Source: Candidatus Thiodiazotropha sp. (ex Codakia rugifera)
GTDB lineage: Bacteria; Pseudomonadota; Gammaproteobacteria; Chromatiales; Chromatiaceae
DNA: 64,000 bases
Direction: 5' to 3'
Assembly: GCA_025656675.1 (NCBI GenBank)
Contig: JAHXHN010000004.1
Coordinates: 248,001 to 312,000, forward strand
Both the position numbers and the translations under genes were made by a program. Below are positions 36,346-45,578 of this stretch, in pieces (the first letter of the stretch is position 1; every line of letters begins with the position of its first letter). Below the pieces are notes generated by a model, which had not been told where the DNA came from, searched no databases, and saw only the letters and a program-made list of their open reading frames with translations.

Positions 36346-39176
36346 GGCTGCCGCTCACTATCTCCCTATTGGGGCTGGCCCTGAGTGGCTGCATTTCGAT
36401 GCCATCTACTACTGATAAAAAAACTGACGAACCTACCCTCGCAGATATACAGAAAAGCCCTGTGAAGATAGAAAAACAGGCGTTATCTGCTTCTGATCGT
36501 ACCGATGTCATTGAGAATTACCGTGCTCTATTGCAACTCAATCCTGACCAGCGCCTCAGCAGTGAAGCCACCCGTCGTCTGGCAGATCTCGAACTGGAAC
36601 GCAGTGAAACGAAACTATTGCAATCGTCGCTGGAAGCAACACCCAGCGAAGAGGAACTGGCAAAGTCGATACACCTCTATGAAGCGTTGTTAGAGAAGGA
36701 TCCTGATTACGCTTCCCGTGATCTGGTTCTCTATCAGCTTGCAAGAGCCTATGAACTCAAGGGCGACATGACCAACATGATGCAAACGTTGCAGACATTG
36801 GTTACCCAGCATCCACAGAGCGCCCATTGGCAAGAGGCACATTTCCGCCGTGGTGAACGCTTCTTCGTCATGCAGCAATTTAAACAAGCTGAAAATGCCT
36901 ACAATGCAATTCTGAAGCAGAACCAGGACTCTCCCTATTTTGATCGGGCACTGTTCAAGCATGGTTGGTCCCGTTTCAAACAAAGTAACATCGAACAGGG
37001 ACTCGACTCATTCACCCTTCTGCTTGACAGAAACCTGGGTGATTCACCACAAGCCGACGTCAGTCAACTCTCCCCTGCCGATCAGGAGCTACTGAAAGAG
37101 ACTGTACGGGTGATCAGCCTTACATTTTCCGAGCTGGGTGGTGCACAACGTATAAGTCGATACTTTAATGGAAAAGGTCATCGCAACTACGAATATATGA
37201 TCTATCAGGGACTGGGTGACCTCTACCTCAAACAAGAGCGCATCCAAGATGCAGCGGAAGCCTACCTTGCCTTTGTTGACCTGAGTCCAGATCATCCTCA
37301 GTCCCCGAGGCTCTCGGTTAAAGTAGTTGATATCTACAAAGAAAACGGCTTCCCAGCCCGTGCTGTGGAGAGTAAAAAATCCTTTGTTCAACACTATGCC
37401 GTAGGCAGTGATGCCTGGAAAAAGCAAGCATCTGATAATCAGTCCTGGCTAAACAAACAGTTGCGCATCTACCTTAAAGAGCTAGCAGAATATCATCATG
37501 CCCTGGCTCAGCAATATAAAAAGAGCAAGGCTAAAACGGCCGTAGCGGAACAGTCAAAGCAGGGGCATGAGGCTGCCCGCTGGTATCGGCTCTATCTGGA
37601 TACTTTTTCAGATGACTCAACTGCAGGCAGTATCAGTTTTCTACTGGGTGAATTGTTGTTCGAATTAAAAAAGTATCCTGAAGCGGTCACCGCTTATGAA
37701 GACAGCGCCTATCGATTGCCAGTGCATGACAAACAGGCTGAAGCAGGCTATGCCGCCCTGCTGGCATACGCAGCCCAGGCTGAACGTCTGTCAGTGACAG
37801 AACAGGTTGCATGGCATAACCAAAGCGTCGAGAGCGCCCTGAAATTCAGTAATGTATTTCCTCAAGATAAACGCAAGGCTTCTGTATTGACCGAAGCGGC
37901 TGATCAACTACTTCAACTGAAGGATCACGGACGTGCTCGGGGCGCTGCCTTGCAAGTAGCCAATCTAGCTCCGCCTGCCAGCATAAAGTTACAACGCACA
38001 GCCTGGACAATTGCGGCACATGCTGCATTTGAGCAAAAGGATTTTTCTGCCGCTGAAAGTGCTTACCAGCAAGCATTGAAACTGCGGCCCAAGGACAGTA
38101 AGGAAAAGGAGCAACTGCAAGAGAGACTGGCTGCAAGCATCTATCAACAGGGGGCCATGCTACGCACCCAAGGCAAACATACGGGCGCGGCAGAGGCATT
38201 CAAGCGTATTGCCAATCAGGCACCTCAAGCCTCGATTCTTGCCACTGCTGAGTATGATGCTGCTGCTAGTCTGATTGCTGCTGGTGACTGGGCGGGATCG
38301 ATAAAAGTGCTTGAGTCATACAAGGTCAATCACCCAAAAAGTGAGCTGATACCGGAGGTCAACAGCAAACTGGCAGTTGCCTATATGGAGACCCAGCAAC
38401 CCCTTAAGGCTGCAGCTGAACTTGCCACCCTGTCCACTCAGGCCTCAACCCCCGAATTGAGGCGGGAATCAGGATGGCGCGCCGCCGAGCTGTACGAAAA
38501 GGGTGACAAGCAAAAACAGGCGATTGTTGCTTATAAACGCTACGTCAAGGACTTCCCGGCACCATTGGACCAGGCCATGGAAGCGCAACAAAAACTGGTT
38601 GATCTCTATCATAAAAGCGGTGAAACCGGCAAACGTGACTGGTGGTTAAAACAGTTGATAAAGGTCGATGCAAATGCTGGCAAGGAACGCAGTGACCGTA
38701 GCCGATATCTGGCAGCCCACGCATCGATACGGTTAGCTGAACCAACTCTGGAAAAATTTCGATACGTTAAATTGAAGGCACCACTGGAGAAGAATCTGAA
38801 GCTCAAAAAGGAGCGGATGCAGACAGCCATCGCTGCCTATAAAAAGGCAGCTAAATACGGTGTAGCTGAGATCACCACTACAGCCACCTACCGTATCGGA
38901 GAGATGTATCAACAGTTCGGCACCGCGCTGATGACCTCCCAGCGACCGAAAGGGCTGAATGCTGAAGAGCTGGAGCAGTATGAGATCCTACTGGAAGAGC
39001 AAGCCTATCCGTTCGAGGAGAAGGCTATCACCCTTTATGAATCGAATGTCGAAAGAGTCGAAAACGGTATCTACGATGATTGGGTAAAAAAGAGTTTTGA
39101 TGCCCTTGCAAAACTTCTGCCCGGACGATATGCAAAACAGGAGAAAAGGGAGGTCTTAGTCGATGCGCTTAATTAA
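36342..39176 (+). CDS. Large TPR lipoprotein
   Basis: A 944-residue lipoprotein (lipobox LALSGC, Cys about residue 17) made almost entirely of TPR repeats, for example YQLARAYELKGDMTNMMQ, YNAILKQNQDSPYFDRALF, YQQALKLRPKDSKEK and AFKRIANQAPQ. It resembles the large TPR proteins next to Exb/Agl modules in gliding bacteria, though gliding cannot be inferred. It overlaps the previous gene by four bases (ATGA) and the next by 14, so the set is tightly coupled. Confidence 0.82.
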   Translation: MRLPLTISLLGLALSGCISMPSTTDKKTDEPTLADIQKSPVKIEKQALSASDRTDVIENYRALLQLNPDQRLSSEATRRLADLELERSETKLLQSSLEATPSEEELAKSIHLYEALLEKDPDYASRDLVLYQLARAYELKGDMTNMMQTLQTLVTQHPQSAHWQEAHFRRGERFFVMQQFKQAENAYNAILKQNQDSPYFDRALFKHGWSRFKQSNIEQGLDSFTLLLDRNLGDSPQADVSQLSPADQELLKETVRVISLTFSELGGAQRISRYFNGKGHRNYEYMIYQGLGDLYLKQERIQDAAEAYLAFVDLSPDHPQSPRLSVKVVDIYKENGFPARAVESKKSFVQHYAVGSDAWKKQASDNQSWLNKQLRIYLKELAEYHHALAQQYKKSKAKTAVAEQSKQGHEAARWYRLYLDTFSDDSTAGSISFLLGELLFELKKYPEAVTAYEDSAYRLPVHDKQAEAGYAALLAYAAQAERLSVTEQVAWHNQSVESALKFSNVFPQDKRKASVLTEAADQLLQLKDHGRARGAALQVANLAPPASIKLQRTAWTIAAHAAFEQKDFSAAESAYQQALKLRPKDSKEKEQLQERLAASIYQQGAMLRTQGKHTGAAEAFKRIANQAPQASILATAEYDAAASLIAAGDWAGSIKVLESYKVNHPKSELIPEVNSKLAVAYMETQQPLKAAAELATLSTQASTPELRRESGWRAAELYEKGDKQKQAIVAYKRYVKDFPAPLDQAMEAQQKLVDLYHKSGETGKRDWWLKQLIKVDANAGKERSDRSRYLAAHASIRLAEPTLEKFRYVKLKAPLEKNLKLKKERMQTAIAAYKKAAKYGVAEITTTATYRIGEMYQQFGTALMTSQRPKGLNAEELEQYEILLEEQAYPFEEKAITLYESNVERVENGIYDDWVKKSFDALAKLLPGRYAKQEKREVLVDALN

Positions 39177-39756
39177 GCTTTCACTCGCCAGCCTCTTTTT
39201 TATGCTCCACTTTTCCGGATGCGGCACTAATCCAGTTCAAAGCATCAGCCGTGACGATTCCGAATTGCGCAATGTTGATTCGGAGTTACAACAGACTTTC
39301 GAATCAGCGCTGCAACTGATGCGTCAGAATAAAACGGCACAGGCAAAAAAGCATTTACAAAACCTGATAGACCAATATCCTCAAATGGCTGGGCCCTATA
39401 TAAACTTAGGCATCATTCAACTGACAGAAGGCGATCTAGCCAAGGCTGAGAACACATTTACTACTGCCTTGAAAATCAAACCTGACAGTCCCCCAGCCCA
39501 TAATCAACTGGGAGTCGCCCTCAGGATGCAAGGTAAGTTTCAGGAGGCGGAGCAGGCCTATACAAGCGCTCTTAAATTACAACCCGACTACCTGCTGGCT
39601 CACCGCAACCTGGGAATTCTTTACGATCTCTATCTACCCAGACCAAAGCTTGCATTACAACACTACAAGCACTGTCAGACTTTGAGTGATTCCTCCGACA
39701 AAGAGATCAGTGGCTGGATTCTCGATCTTGAGCGTCGAATCAAGCCATCAAAATAG
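39163..39756 (+). CDS. TPR lipoprotein
   Basis: A 197-residue lipoprotein (lipobox HFSGC) with about three TPR units (GPYINLGIIQLTEGDLAKAE, PAHNQLGVALRMQGKFQEAE, LAHRNLGILYDLYL). It is of PilF/NlpI size. It overlaps the larger TPR gene by 14 bases. It is probably another periplasmic adaptor of the same machine. Confidence 0.82.
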   Translation: MRLIKLSLASLFFMLHFSGCGTNPVQSISRDDSELRNVDSELQQTFESALQLMRQNKTAQAKKHLQNLIDQYPQMAGPYINLGIIQLTEGDLAKAENTFTTALKIKPDSPPAHNQLGVALRMQGKFQEAEQAYTSALKLQPDYLLAHRNLGILYDLYLPRPKLALQHYKHCQTLSDSSDKEISGWILDLERRIKPSK

Positions 39757-39768
39757 TGTGAACAAGAT

Positions 39769-40056
39769 ATGTTGAACAAATCCCTTATACGACTGATGCC
39801 GACACTTGCCGGACTACTGCTTCTACTGACGCAGAGTATCCAGGCAGAGCAGCGGCTCGACCTGGAAGGCACTGCGATTTTCGGCAATAAAGAGTCGCCA
39901 AATGTACTTTACGTGGTGCCCTGGCGGTCGGCAAAACGTCTCACCAATATGATGCCACCTGAAACAGGCCGCAGGGATGAGCTACTCGCCCCTCTGGACC
40001 GTGATGTATTTCGCAGACAGATCGATTGGTACCAGAAATTTGGCGAAAAACCGTAA
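39769..40056 (+). CDS. Small exported protein of the Exb/AgmX operon
   Basis: A 95-residue protein with a signal peptide (LAGLLLLLTQSIQA) and a compact mature part. That part contains GTAIFGNKESPNVLYVVPWR and ends in YQKFGEKP. No domain is recognised. It lies 12 bases after the TPR lipoprotein and 87 bases before the ExbB-like gene. Conserved-looking charge and aromatic residues suggest it is a real component rather than a chance frame. Confidence 0.7.
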   Translation: MLNKSLIRLMPTLAGLLLLLTQSIQAEQRLDLEGTAIFGNKESPNVLYVVPWRSAKRLTNMMPPETGRRDELLAPLDRDVFRRQIDWYQKFGEKP

Positions 40057-40143
40057 AGAATCTGACAACCTGTGCCGCATGACTGAAATATCCCAGTTTC
40101 CAGCAAACACCGACTATTAAGCGTTTAACAACGGAGAACCCTT

Positions 40144-40797
40144 ATGGAACTCATTGATCCCATCATCCGATTTTTCCAGGAAGGCGGACTCTTTATGTAT
40201 CCCATCCTGCTGATCTTTGCCGGCGGAGTGGCGATAGCCATTGAACGCTGGGTCTATCTAACCCTGGCGACAGGGAGCAACAAACGTACTTGGAAATCAG
40301 TCCTGCCTCATCTCAATGATGGCGATTTCAAGTCAGCTATGGAGGCTGCAAATAAGTCCAAGACAGCCATAGGCACCATGCTGACCTACGGCTTAGCCCG
40401 CGCACGTACCGCCAGGCGTCGTGATGATGTGGAGGTTGCCATGGAAGAAGGCTTGATGGAAGCCATCCCACGCATGGAAAAGCGCACCCACTATCTCAGC
40501 ACACTCGCCAATATCGCCACCCTTCTCGGTCTGCTAGGTACCATTATCGGCCTCATTCAAGCATTTACCGCTGTCTCCAATGCTGACCCTGCTGAAAAAG
40601 CGGATCTATTATCGGCCAGTATCTCGGTTGCCATGAATACAACCGCATTCGGTCTGATGGCGGCTATACCCTTGTTGTTGGTCTATGCCCTACTACAGAG
40701 CAAGACGACGGCTATTGTTGACAGTCTGGAGATGGCTTCAGTCAAGTTTCTCAACATCTTCAATGAGAAGGCTTTCACCACACGGAGCAAGGCATGA
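40144..40797 (+). CDS. ExbB/TolQ/MotA-family proton channel protein
   Basis: A 217-residue inner-membrane protein with three helices: LFMYPILLIFAGGVAIAI near the start, and the pair around NIATLLGLLGTIIGLIQAF and AMNTTAFGLMAAIPLLLVY. The last two hold the conserved Thr/Gly proton-path residues. Paired with the following two ExbD-like proteins, it would form a proton-driven motor. A good GGAG site lies upstream. Confidence 0.92.
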   Translation: MELIDPIIRFFQEGGLFMYPILLIFAGGVAIAIERWVYLTLATGSNKRTWKSVLPHLNDGDFKSAMEAANKSKTAIGTMLTYGLARARTARRRDDVEVAMEEGLMEAIPRMEKRTHYLSTLANIATLLGLLGTIIGLIQAFTAVSNADPAEKADLLSASISVAMNTTAFGLMAAIPLLLVYALLQSKTTAIVDSLEMASVKFLNIFNEKAFTTRSKA

Positions 40798-41312
40798 GAA
40801 GCCGATTACGTCACCATCACCATGAGGCGGAGTTGAATATCACCGCCTTTCTCAATCTGATGGTGATCCTGATCCCCTTTTTGCTGATTACTGCCGCTTT
40901 TTCGCGATTCTCCATTATTGAACTCTATCTACCACCTGCCAGCGAAGGTACCTTGCAAGCCATTAAAGAGCTCCAGTTGGAGGTGATTATTCGCAAACAG
41001 GGGCTTGAAGTGGCAGATCGTGAAGGTGGATTGATCAGGCGCCTTAACAATACACCTGAGGGTTATGACCTGAAGGGATTGAATGAACTGCTGGTACAGA
41101 TCAAGGTTCGCTTCCAGGATAAGCGAAGTATTTTTATCCTCTCCGAGCCAGATACCGACTATGAAACCATGGTTCAGGTGATGGATGCAGTACGTATGAC
41201 AGAGAATGTAGAAGCCGGGTCGGTGATCCAATATGAACTATTCCCTGATATCGCACTGGGCGATGCGCCACCAATAGTCAACCAGACGCAGGATAAAGGT
41301 AATCCCTCATGA
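40794..41312 (+). CDS. ExbD/TolR-family protein (first copy)
   Basis: A 172-residue protein with one helix (AFLNLMVILIPFLLITAAF) and a periplasmic domain. The usual membrane aspartate of ExbD is not seen at its normal place, where the helix reads FLNLMVIL, whereas the second copy retains SLMDIFTIL. This copy may be a structural partner only. It overlaps exbB by four bases (ATGA). Confidence 0.88.
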   Translation: MRSRLRHHHHEAELNITAFLNLMVILIPFLLITAAFSRFSIIELYLPPASEGTLQAIKELQLEVIIRKQGLEVADREGGLIRRLNNTPEGYDLKGLNELLVQIKVRFQDKRSIFILSEPDTDYETMVQVMDAVRMTENVEAGSVIQYELFPDIALGDAPPIVNQTQDKGNPS

Positions 41313-41821
41313 AGATGTCGCGTCGTGCCAAACGCATGGATCGTCACCACAGGAGGCACAAGGGAGGTGCGGTTCTGAACCTGGTCTCACTGATGGATAT
41401 CTTCACCATTCTGGTGTTCTTCCTGCTGGTGAACTCCGGCGAGGTACAAGTACTTCCCAACGCCAAGGCGTTGAGCCTGCCTGAGTCACTGGCCGAGGTA
41501 AAACCCAGAGAGACCCTGGTGGTGATGGTCAATCATAACGAAATCCTGGTGCAGGGGCATCGGGTTATCGATCTTGCCCAACCACTACCCGCCGGCACAA
41601 CTCTACCTGCATTGAAGCAAGAATTGCAGCGCCATGCTGAACGCTCCAAAAGCAGCCCCCTGGAGCCGTTTAAAGGCAAAATCACCATCATGGGTGACAA
41701 GAAGATCCCCTACAACTTGTTGAAACGTGTCATGGCCACCTGCGCGGAGTCGGAATACCCTCATGTCTCGCTAGCCGTACTCAGAAAAGCTGAGAAGGCC
41801 GATGGAGGACAGACACTGTGA
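41309..41821 (+). CDS. ExbD/TolR-family protein (second copy)
   Basis: A 170-residue protein whose helix LVSLMDIFTILVFFLLVNSG keeps the conserved proton-carrying aspartate. A periplasmic domain follows, ending SLAVLRKAEK. It overlaps the first ExbD gene by four bases. Two different ExbD partners per ExbB are typical of AglRQS-like machines. Confidence 0.9.
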   Translation: MKMSRRAKRMDRHHRRHKGGAVLNLVSLMDIFTILVFFLLVNSGEVQVLPNAKALSLPESLAEVKPRETLVVMVNHNEILVQGHRVIDLAQPLPAGTTLPALKQELQRHAERSKSSPLEPFKGKITIMGDKKIPYNLLKRVMATCAESEYPHVSLAVLRKAEKADGGQTL

Positions 41822-42795
41822 GCGCCGCTTACCGACACTCCCTTAATCTACCCTGGAACACAGCGACTGCAGATGAACGACGCTTTCAGATCATCACACT
41901 CTCAGTCCTCATCGTTGCACTGTTGTTAGGCACCTTGGTACCACTCATTGAGCTGCCGGAAAAAGAGCGATTCAAAAAACAGACACTACCACCTCGCCTG
42001 GCCCGATTAATTTTGGAACAGAAACAGGTACCTCCTCCAAAACCAAAGCCTAAGATCGTAAAAAAGAAACTGCCGGATCCGAAAAAACCTAAGCCGGAGA
42101 AAAAGCCTCCGAAAGAGAAAAAGAAACCCGAACCTGCAAAGAAACCGCCCAAGCAGGTAGTAAAAAAGCAGCCCTCGCCTGAGGATGCTCGTAAAAAAGC
42201 GGCAAGTTCCGGTCTACTCGCTTTTGCCGATCAATTGGCAGATTTACGCGAAGAACAGGTAGTGTCCAGCGTAAAAGGCGTTCAGAAATTATCGACTACA
42301 GGCAAGAAGACCTACCGCAGTCAACGCTCCATCATCTCATCCGGTGTCAGCAAAGGGAGTGGTGGTATCAATACAGCCGCGTTAAGTCGAAATACCGGTG
42401 TTGAGGGTCTTTCAGGTCGAAGTACTACCGAGGTGCAAAGCAGTGCCATCACGGAGGAGACAAAAGCGGCTAATAGAGGAAAGCTCAAAGGCAAGAACTA
42501 TAAGGGCAACCGAACCCGGGAAGAGATCCAACTGGTATTTGATCAGAACAAGGGAGCTGTATACGCATTGTACAACCGGGCTTTACGCAAAGACCCGGCC
42601 CTGCGTGGCAAAGTGGTGCTGGAATTGACAATTACCCCTGCAGGCAAGGTAACGAAATGTGTCATCCTCTCTTCTGAATTAAATGATCCGAAATTAGAGC
42701 GTAAGCTAGTCTCACGTATAAAATTATTTAAATTCTCGGCCAAAGATGTGGAAACCGCCATCGTCTCCTATCCCATCGACTTCCTACCTTCTTGA
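41818..42795 (+). CDS. AgmX/TonB-like energy-transducing protein
   Basis: A 325-residue protein starting with GTG in a GTGA overlap with the second ExbD gene. There is one helix (RFQIITLSVLIVALLLGTL), then a Pro/Lys-rich periplasm-spanning arm (about 75-120: PPPKPKPKIVKKK, KPKPEKKPPKEKKKPEP). A linker and a C-terminal AgmX/PglI-like domain follow (REEIQLVFDQNKGAVYALY; LELTITPAGKVTKCVIL). The layout is TonB-like, but the partner in the outer membrane is unknown. The DUF3570 or other barrels of the island are candidates (inference). Confidence 0.88.
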   Translation: MSAAYRHSLNLPWNTATADERRFQIITLSVLIVALLLGTLVPLIELPEKERFKKQTLPPRLARLILEQKQVPPPKPKPKIVKKKLPDPKKPKPEKKPPKEKKKPEPAKKPPKQVVKKQPSPEDARKKAASSGLLAFADQLADLREEQVVSSVKGVQKLSTTGKKTYRSQRSIISSGVSKGSGGINTAALSRNTGVEGLSGRSTTEVQSSAITEETKAANRGKLKGKNYKGNRTREEIQLVFDQNKGAVYALYNRALRKDPALRGKVVLELTITPAGKVTKCVILSSELNDPKLERKLVSRIKLFKFSAKDVETAIVSYPIDFLPS

Positions 42796-42854
42796 TTCCA
42801 GGATGAGCATAGGAAGTGTTCATTCAGAAACGAACATCCTTTTAGCGTCACATC

Positions 42855-42918
42855 ATCCCGGCACATGCCGGGATCCAACGAATTCTATCGCTTACTGGAT
42901 TCCGGCATACGCAGGAAT
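42855..42918. repeat. REP-type doublet of inverted repeats
   Basis: Two hairpins: ATCCCGGCA/TGCCGGGAT (42855-42863 and 42866-42874) and an imperfect ATTCC/GGAAT pair (42899-42903 and 42914-42918). The outer segments TGCCGGGATCCA and TGGATTCCGGCA also pair at 11 of 12 positions. This is the widespread extragenic palindromic type. It lies in the 329-base gap between the agmX-like gene and apbE. The rest of that gap holds nothing recognised. Confidence 0.75.
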
Positions 42919-43124
42919 GAAGAAAGCTGTCCTTTTTTGGACGAGTACGGTGTGGTAATTTTCCTGAAATGGTCTTGCAGACACAGGGAGTCACATCAAT
43001 AACTGGTGGTGTTCATACAGGCACCAGCTGGTTGTCGTCACACCTGCCACCGCCTATGGTGGATATATCCACTTTGTGTGCATCCCCCAATTGGTTTGTC
43101 TTTTCCACATACCCTATGTAGCGA

Positions 43125-44147
43125 TTGAAAATGCAGCCTAAACGAATTGGATTTTTACTCCTGCTGCTAGCCGGCAGCTTATTGCATCCCCTGAATGCAG
43201 CCTGGATCAGTATGGATGAGGCTATCATGGGTACAAAGATCAGTGTTCAGATTTGGCATTCAGATGATACTGTGGGGCAAGCTGCCATCAATGCAGTAAT
43301 GGATGAATTTCACCGCCTGGACCGAAAGCTGAGTCCCTATATTGAAAGCAGTGAACTCTCGTTACTCAACAATACGGCAGCGTACAAGCCTGTACCCATC
43401 TCCGACGAGTTCTACCAATTGTTGAAAATCTCAATGGATTATTCTGAACTGACCAATGGGGCATTCGATATCACCTTTGCCTCTATCGGCCATCAATACG
43501 ACTATCGCGAAGGTATCAAACCGAGTGAGAAGCGTATTGATCAGAGCTTATCCCTGATTCAATACAAACACATACAGCTGATACCCGAAAAGCAGGCAGT
43601 TTTTTTCAGGCGCCCCGGCGTTAGAATCGACTTGGGAGGCATTGCCAAAGGTTATGCCGTTGACAGGGGTATAAAGCTACTGCAACAGCGAGGTGTAAAG
43701 CATGCACTGATCAGTGCCGGTGGAGACAGCCGGTTGCTAGGCGATCATATGGGTAGGCCGTGGCATATCGGCATTCAGGCACCACGGGATAGAACGAGTA
43801 TGGCTGCGGTATTGCCCCTTGCAGACAGTGCGGTATCAACTTCTGGTGATTACGAGCGCTATTTCGAGCGTGATGGAATGCGATATCACCACATCATCAG
43901 CCCCAAAACAGGCCGCTCAGCCGATACCCTGCAAAGTGTCACTATCATCGGACCCAATGCTACCCGGACCGATGCCCTGTCTACCAGCATCTTCATACTG
44001 GGTGCGAGTGCCGGTATGGAATTGATCAATCGCTTGAATGATGTGGAGGCCGTGATTATCGATAGGCAGGGATACATGTCGACATCGGACGGCCTGGCCG
44101 ATCTTGCTACCCAGCAATCAAGCAAAGCCTCAAATAAACATGAATAG
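43125..44147 (+). CDS. apbE: ApbE, FAD:protein FMN transferase
   Basis: A 340-residue exported enzyme (signal LLLLLAGSLLHPLNA) that covalently attaches FMN to Ser/Thr of periplasmic proteins. The family motifs are intact: EAIMGTKISVQIW, RIDLGGIAKGYAVDRG, ALISAGGDSRLLG, STSGDYERYFERDG, HHIISPKTGRSAD and ATRTDALSTSIFILG. No NQR, RNF or FMN-binding-domain target is in the window, so its substrate is unknown; an island protein is possible. It is convergent with tgt, 27 bases apart. Confidence 0.95.
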   Translation: MKMQPKRIGFLLLLLAGSLLHPLNAAWISMDEAIMGTKISVQIWHSDDTVGQAAINAVMDEFHRLDRKLSPYIESSELSLLNNTAAYKPVPISDEFYQLLKISMDYSELTNGAFDITFASIGHQYDYREGIKPSEKRIDQSLSLIQYKHIQLIPEKQAVFFRRPGVRIDLGGIAKGYAVDRGIKLLQQRGVKHALISAGGDSRLLGDHMGRPWHIGIQAPRDRTSMAAVLPLADSAVSTSGDYERYFERDGMRYHHIISPKTGRSADTLQSVTIIGPNATRTDALSTSIFILGASAGMELINRLNDVEAVIIDRQGYMSTSDGLADLATQQSSKASNKHE

Positions 44148-44174
44148 AGATGTCTTAAATGTCATCACCCCTCA

Positions 44175-45290
<1,116 letters not shown>

Positions 45291-45419
45291 CTAGGTTTCA
45301 ATTGTCATAAAGACCGTGGGTCAAGAGAGAAAAAGATCACATCATTTGCGATAGCAATTGTGAACTTTTATGAGGGTTTTCCCTAATTCAACTTGACAGA
45401 TCAATTATTATATTAGAAA

Positions 45420-45518
45420 ATGTTTATGTGCTGATCCTTTTGGGTTTGCACATTACACTCCTCCATCCTCCTTTGGTGGAAATTTTTAGCGCGGCATCCC
45501 TGCCGCGCTTTTTTTTTT
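45420..45518 (+). ncRNA. Candidate small RNA with anti-Shine-Dalgarno motifs
   Basis: A plus-strand segment between tgt and queA (both minus). It has a 6-bp hairpin (45426-45431 with 45448-45453), then a CU-rich open stretch with CTCCTCC (45458-45464) and a second CCTCC (45467-45471). A U-rich run and a 9-bp GC-rich hairpin with ten T follow. A TTGACA lies at 45393-45398, but the matching -10 box is poor, so the 5' end is approximate. Layout and U-run fit an Hfq-type sRNA that could pair with ribosome-binding sites. It resembles no family I can name. Confidence 0.6.
45488..45518 (+). terminator. Strong rho-independent terminator (plus strand)
   Basis: Perfect 9-bp stem AGCGCGGCA/TGCCGCGCT (45488-45496 and 45501-45509) with a 4-base loop TCCC, followed by T from 45509 to 45518. 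The other strand has only AAAAATTT after the stem, so it is directional. There is no plus-strand protein gene upstream, hence the sRNA call. Confidence 0.9.
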
Positions 45519-45578
45519 ACCCGTCTCCAGTATTTCATCAATGTAGGATTGATGGCGTACCAGGGCCTGGTAACAGGC

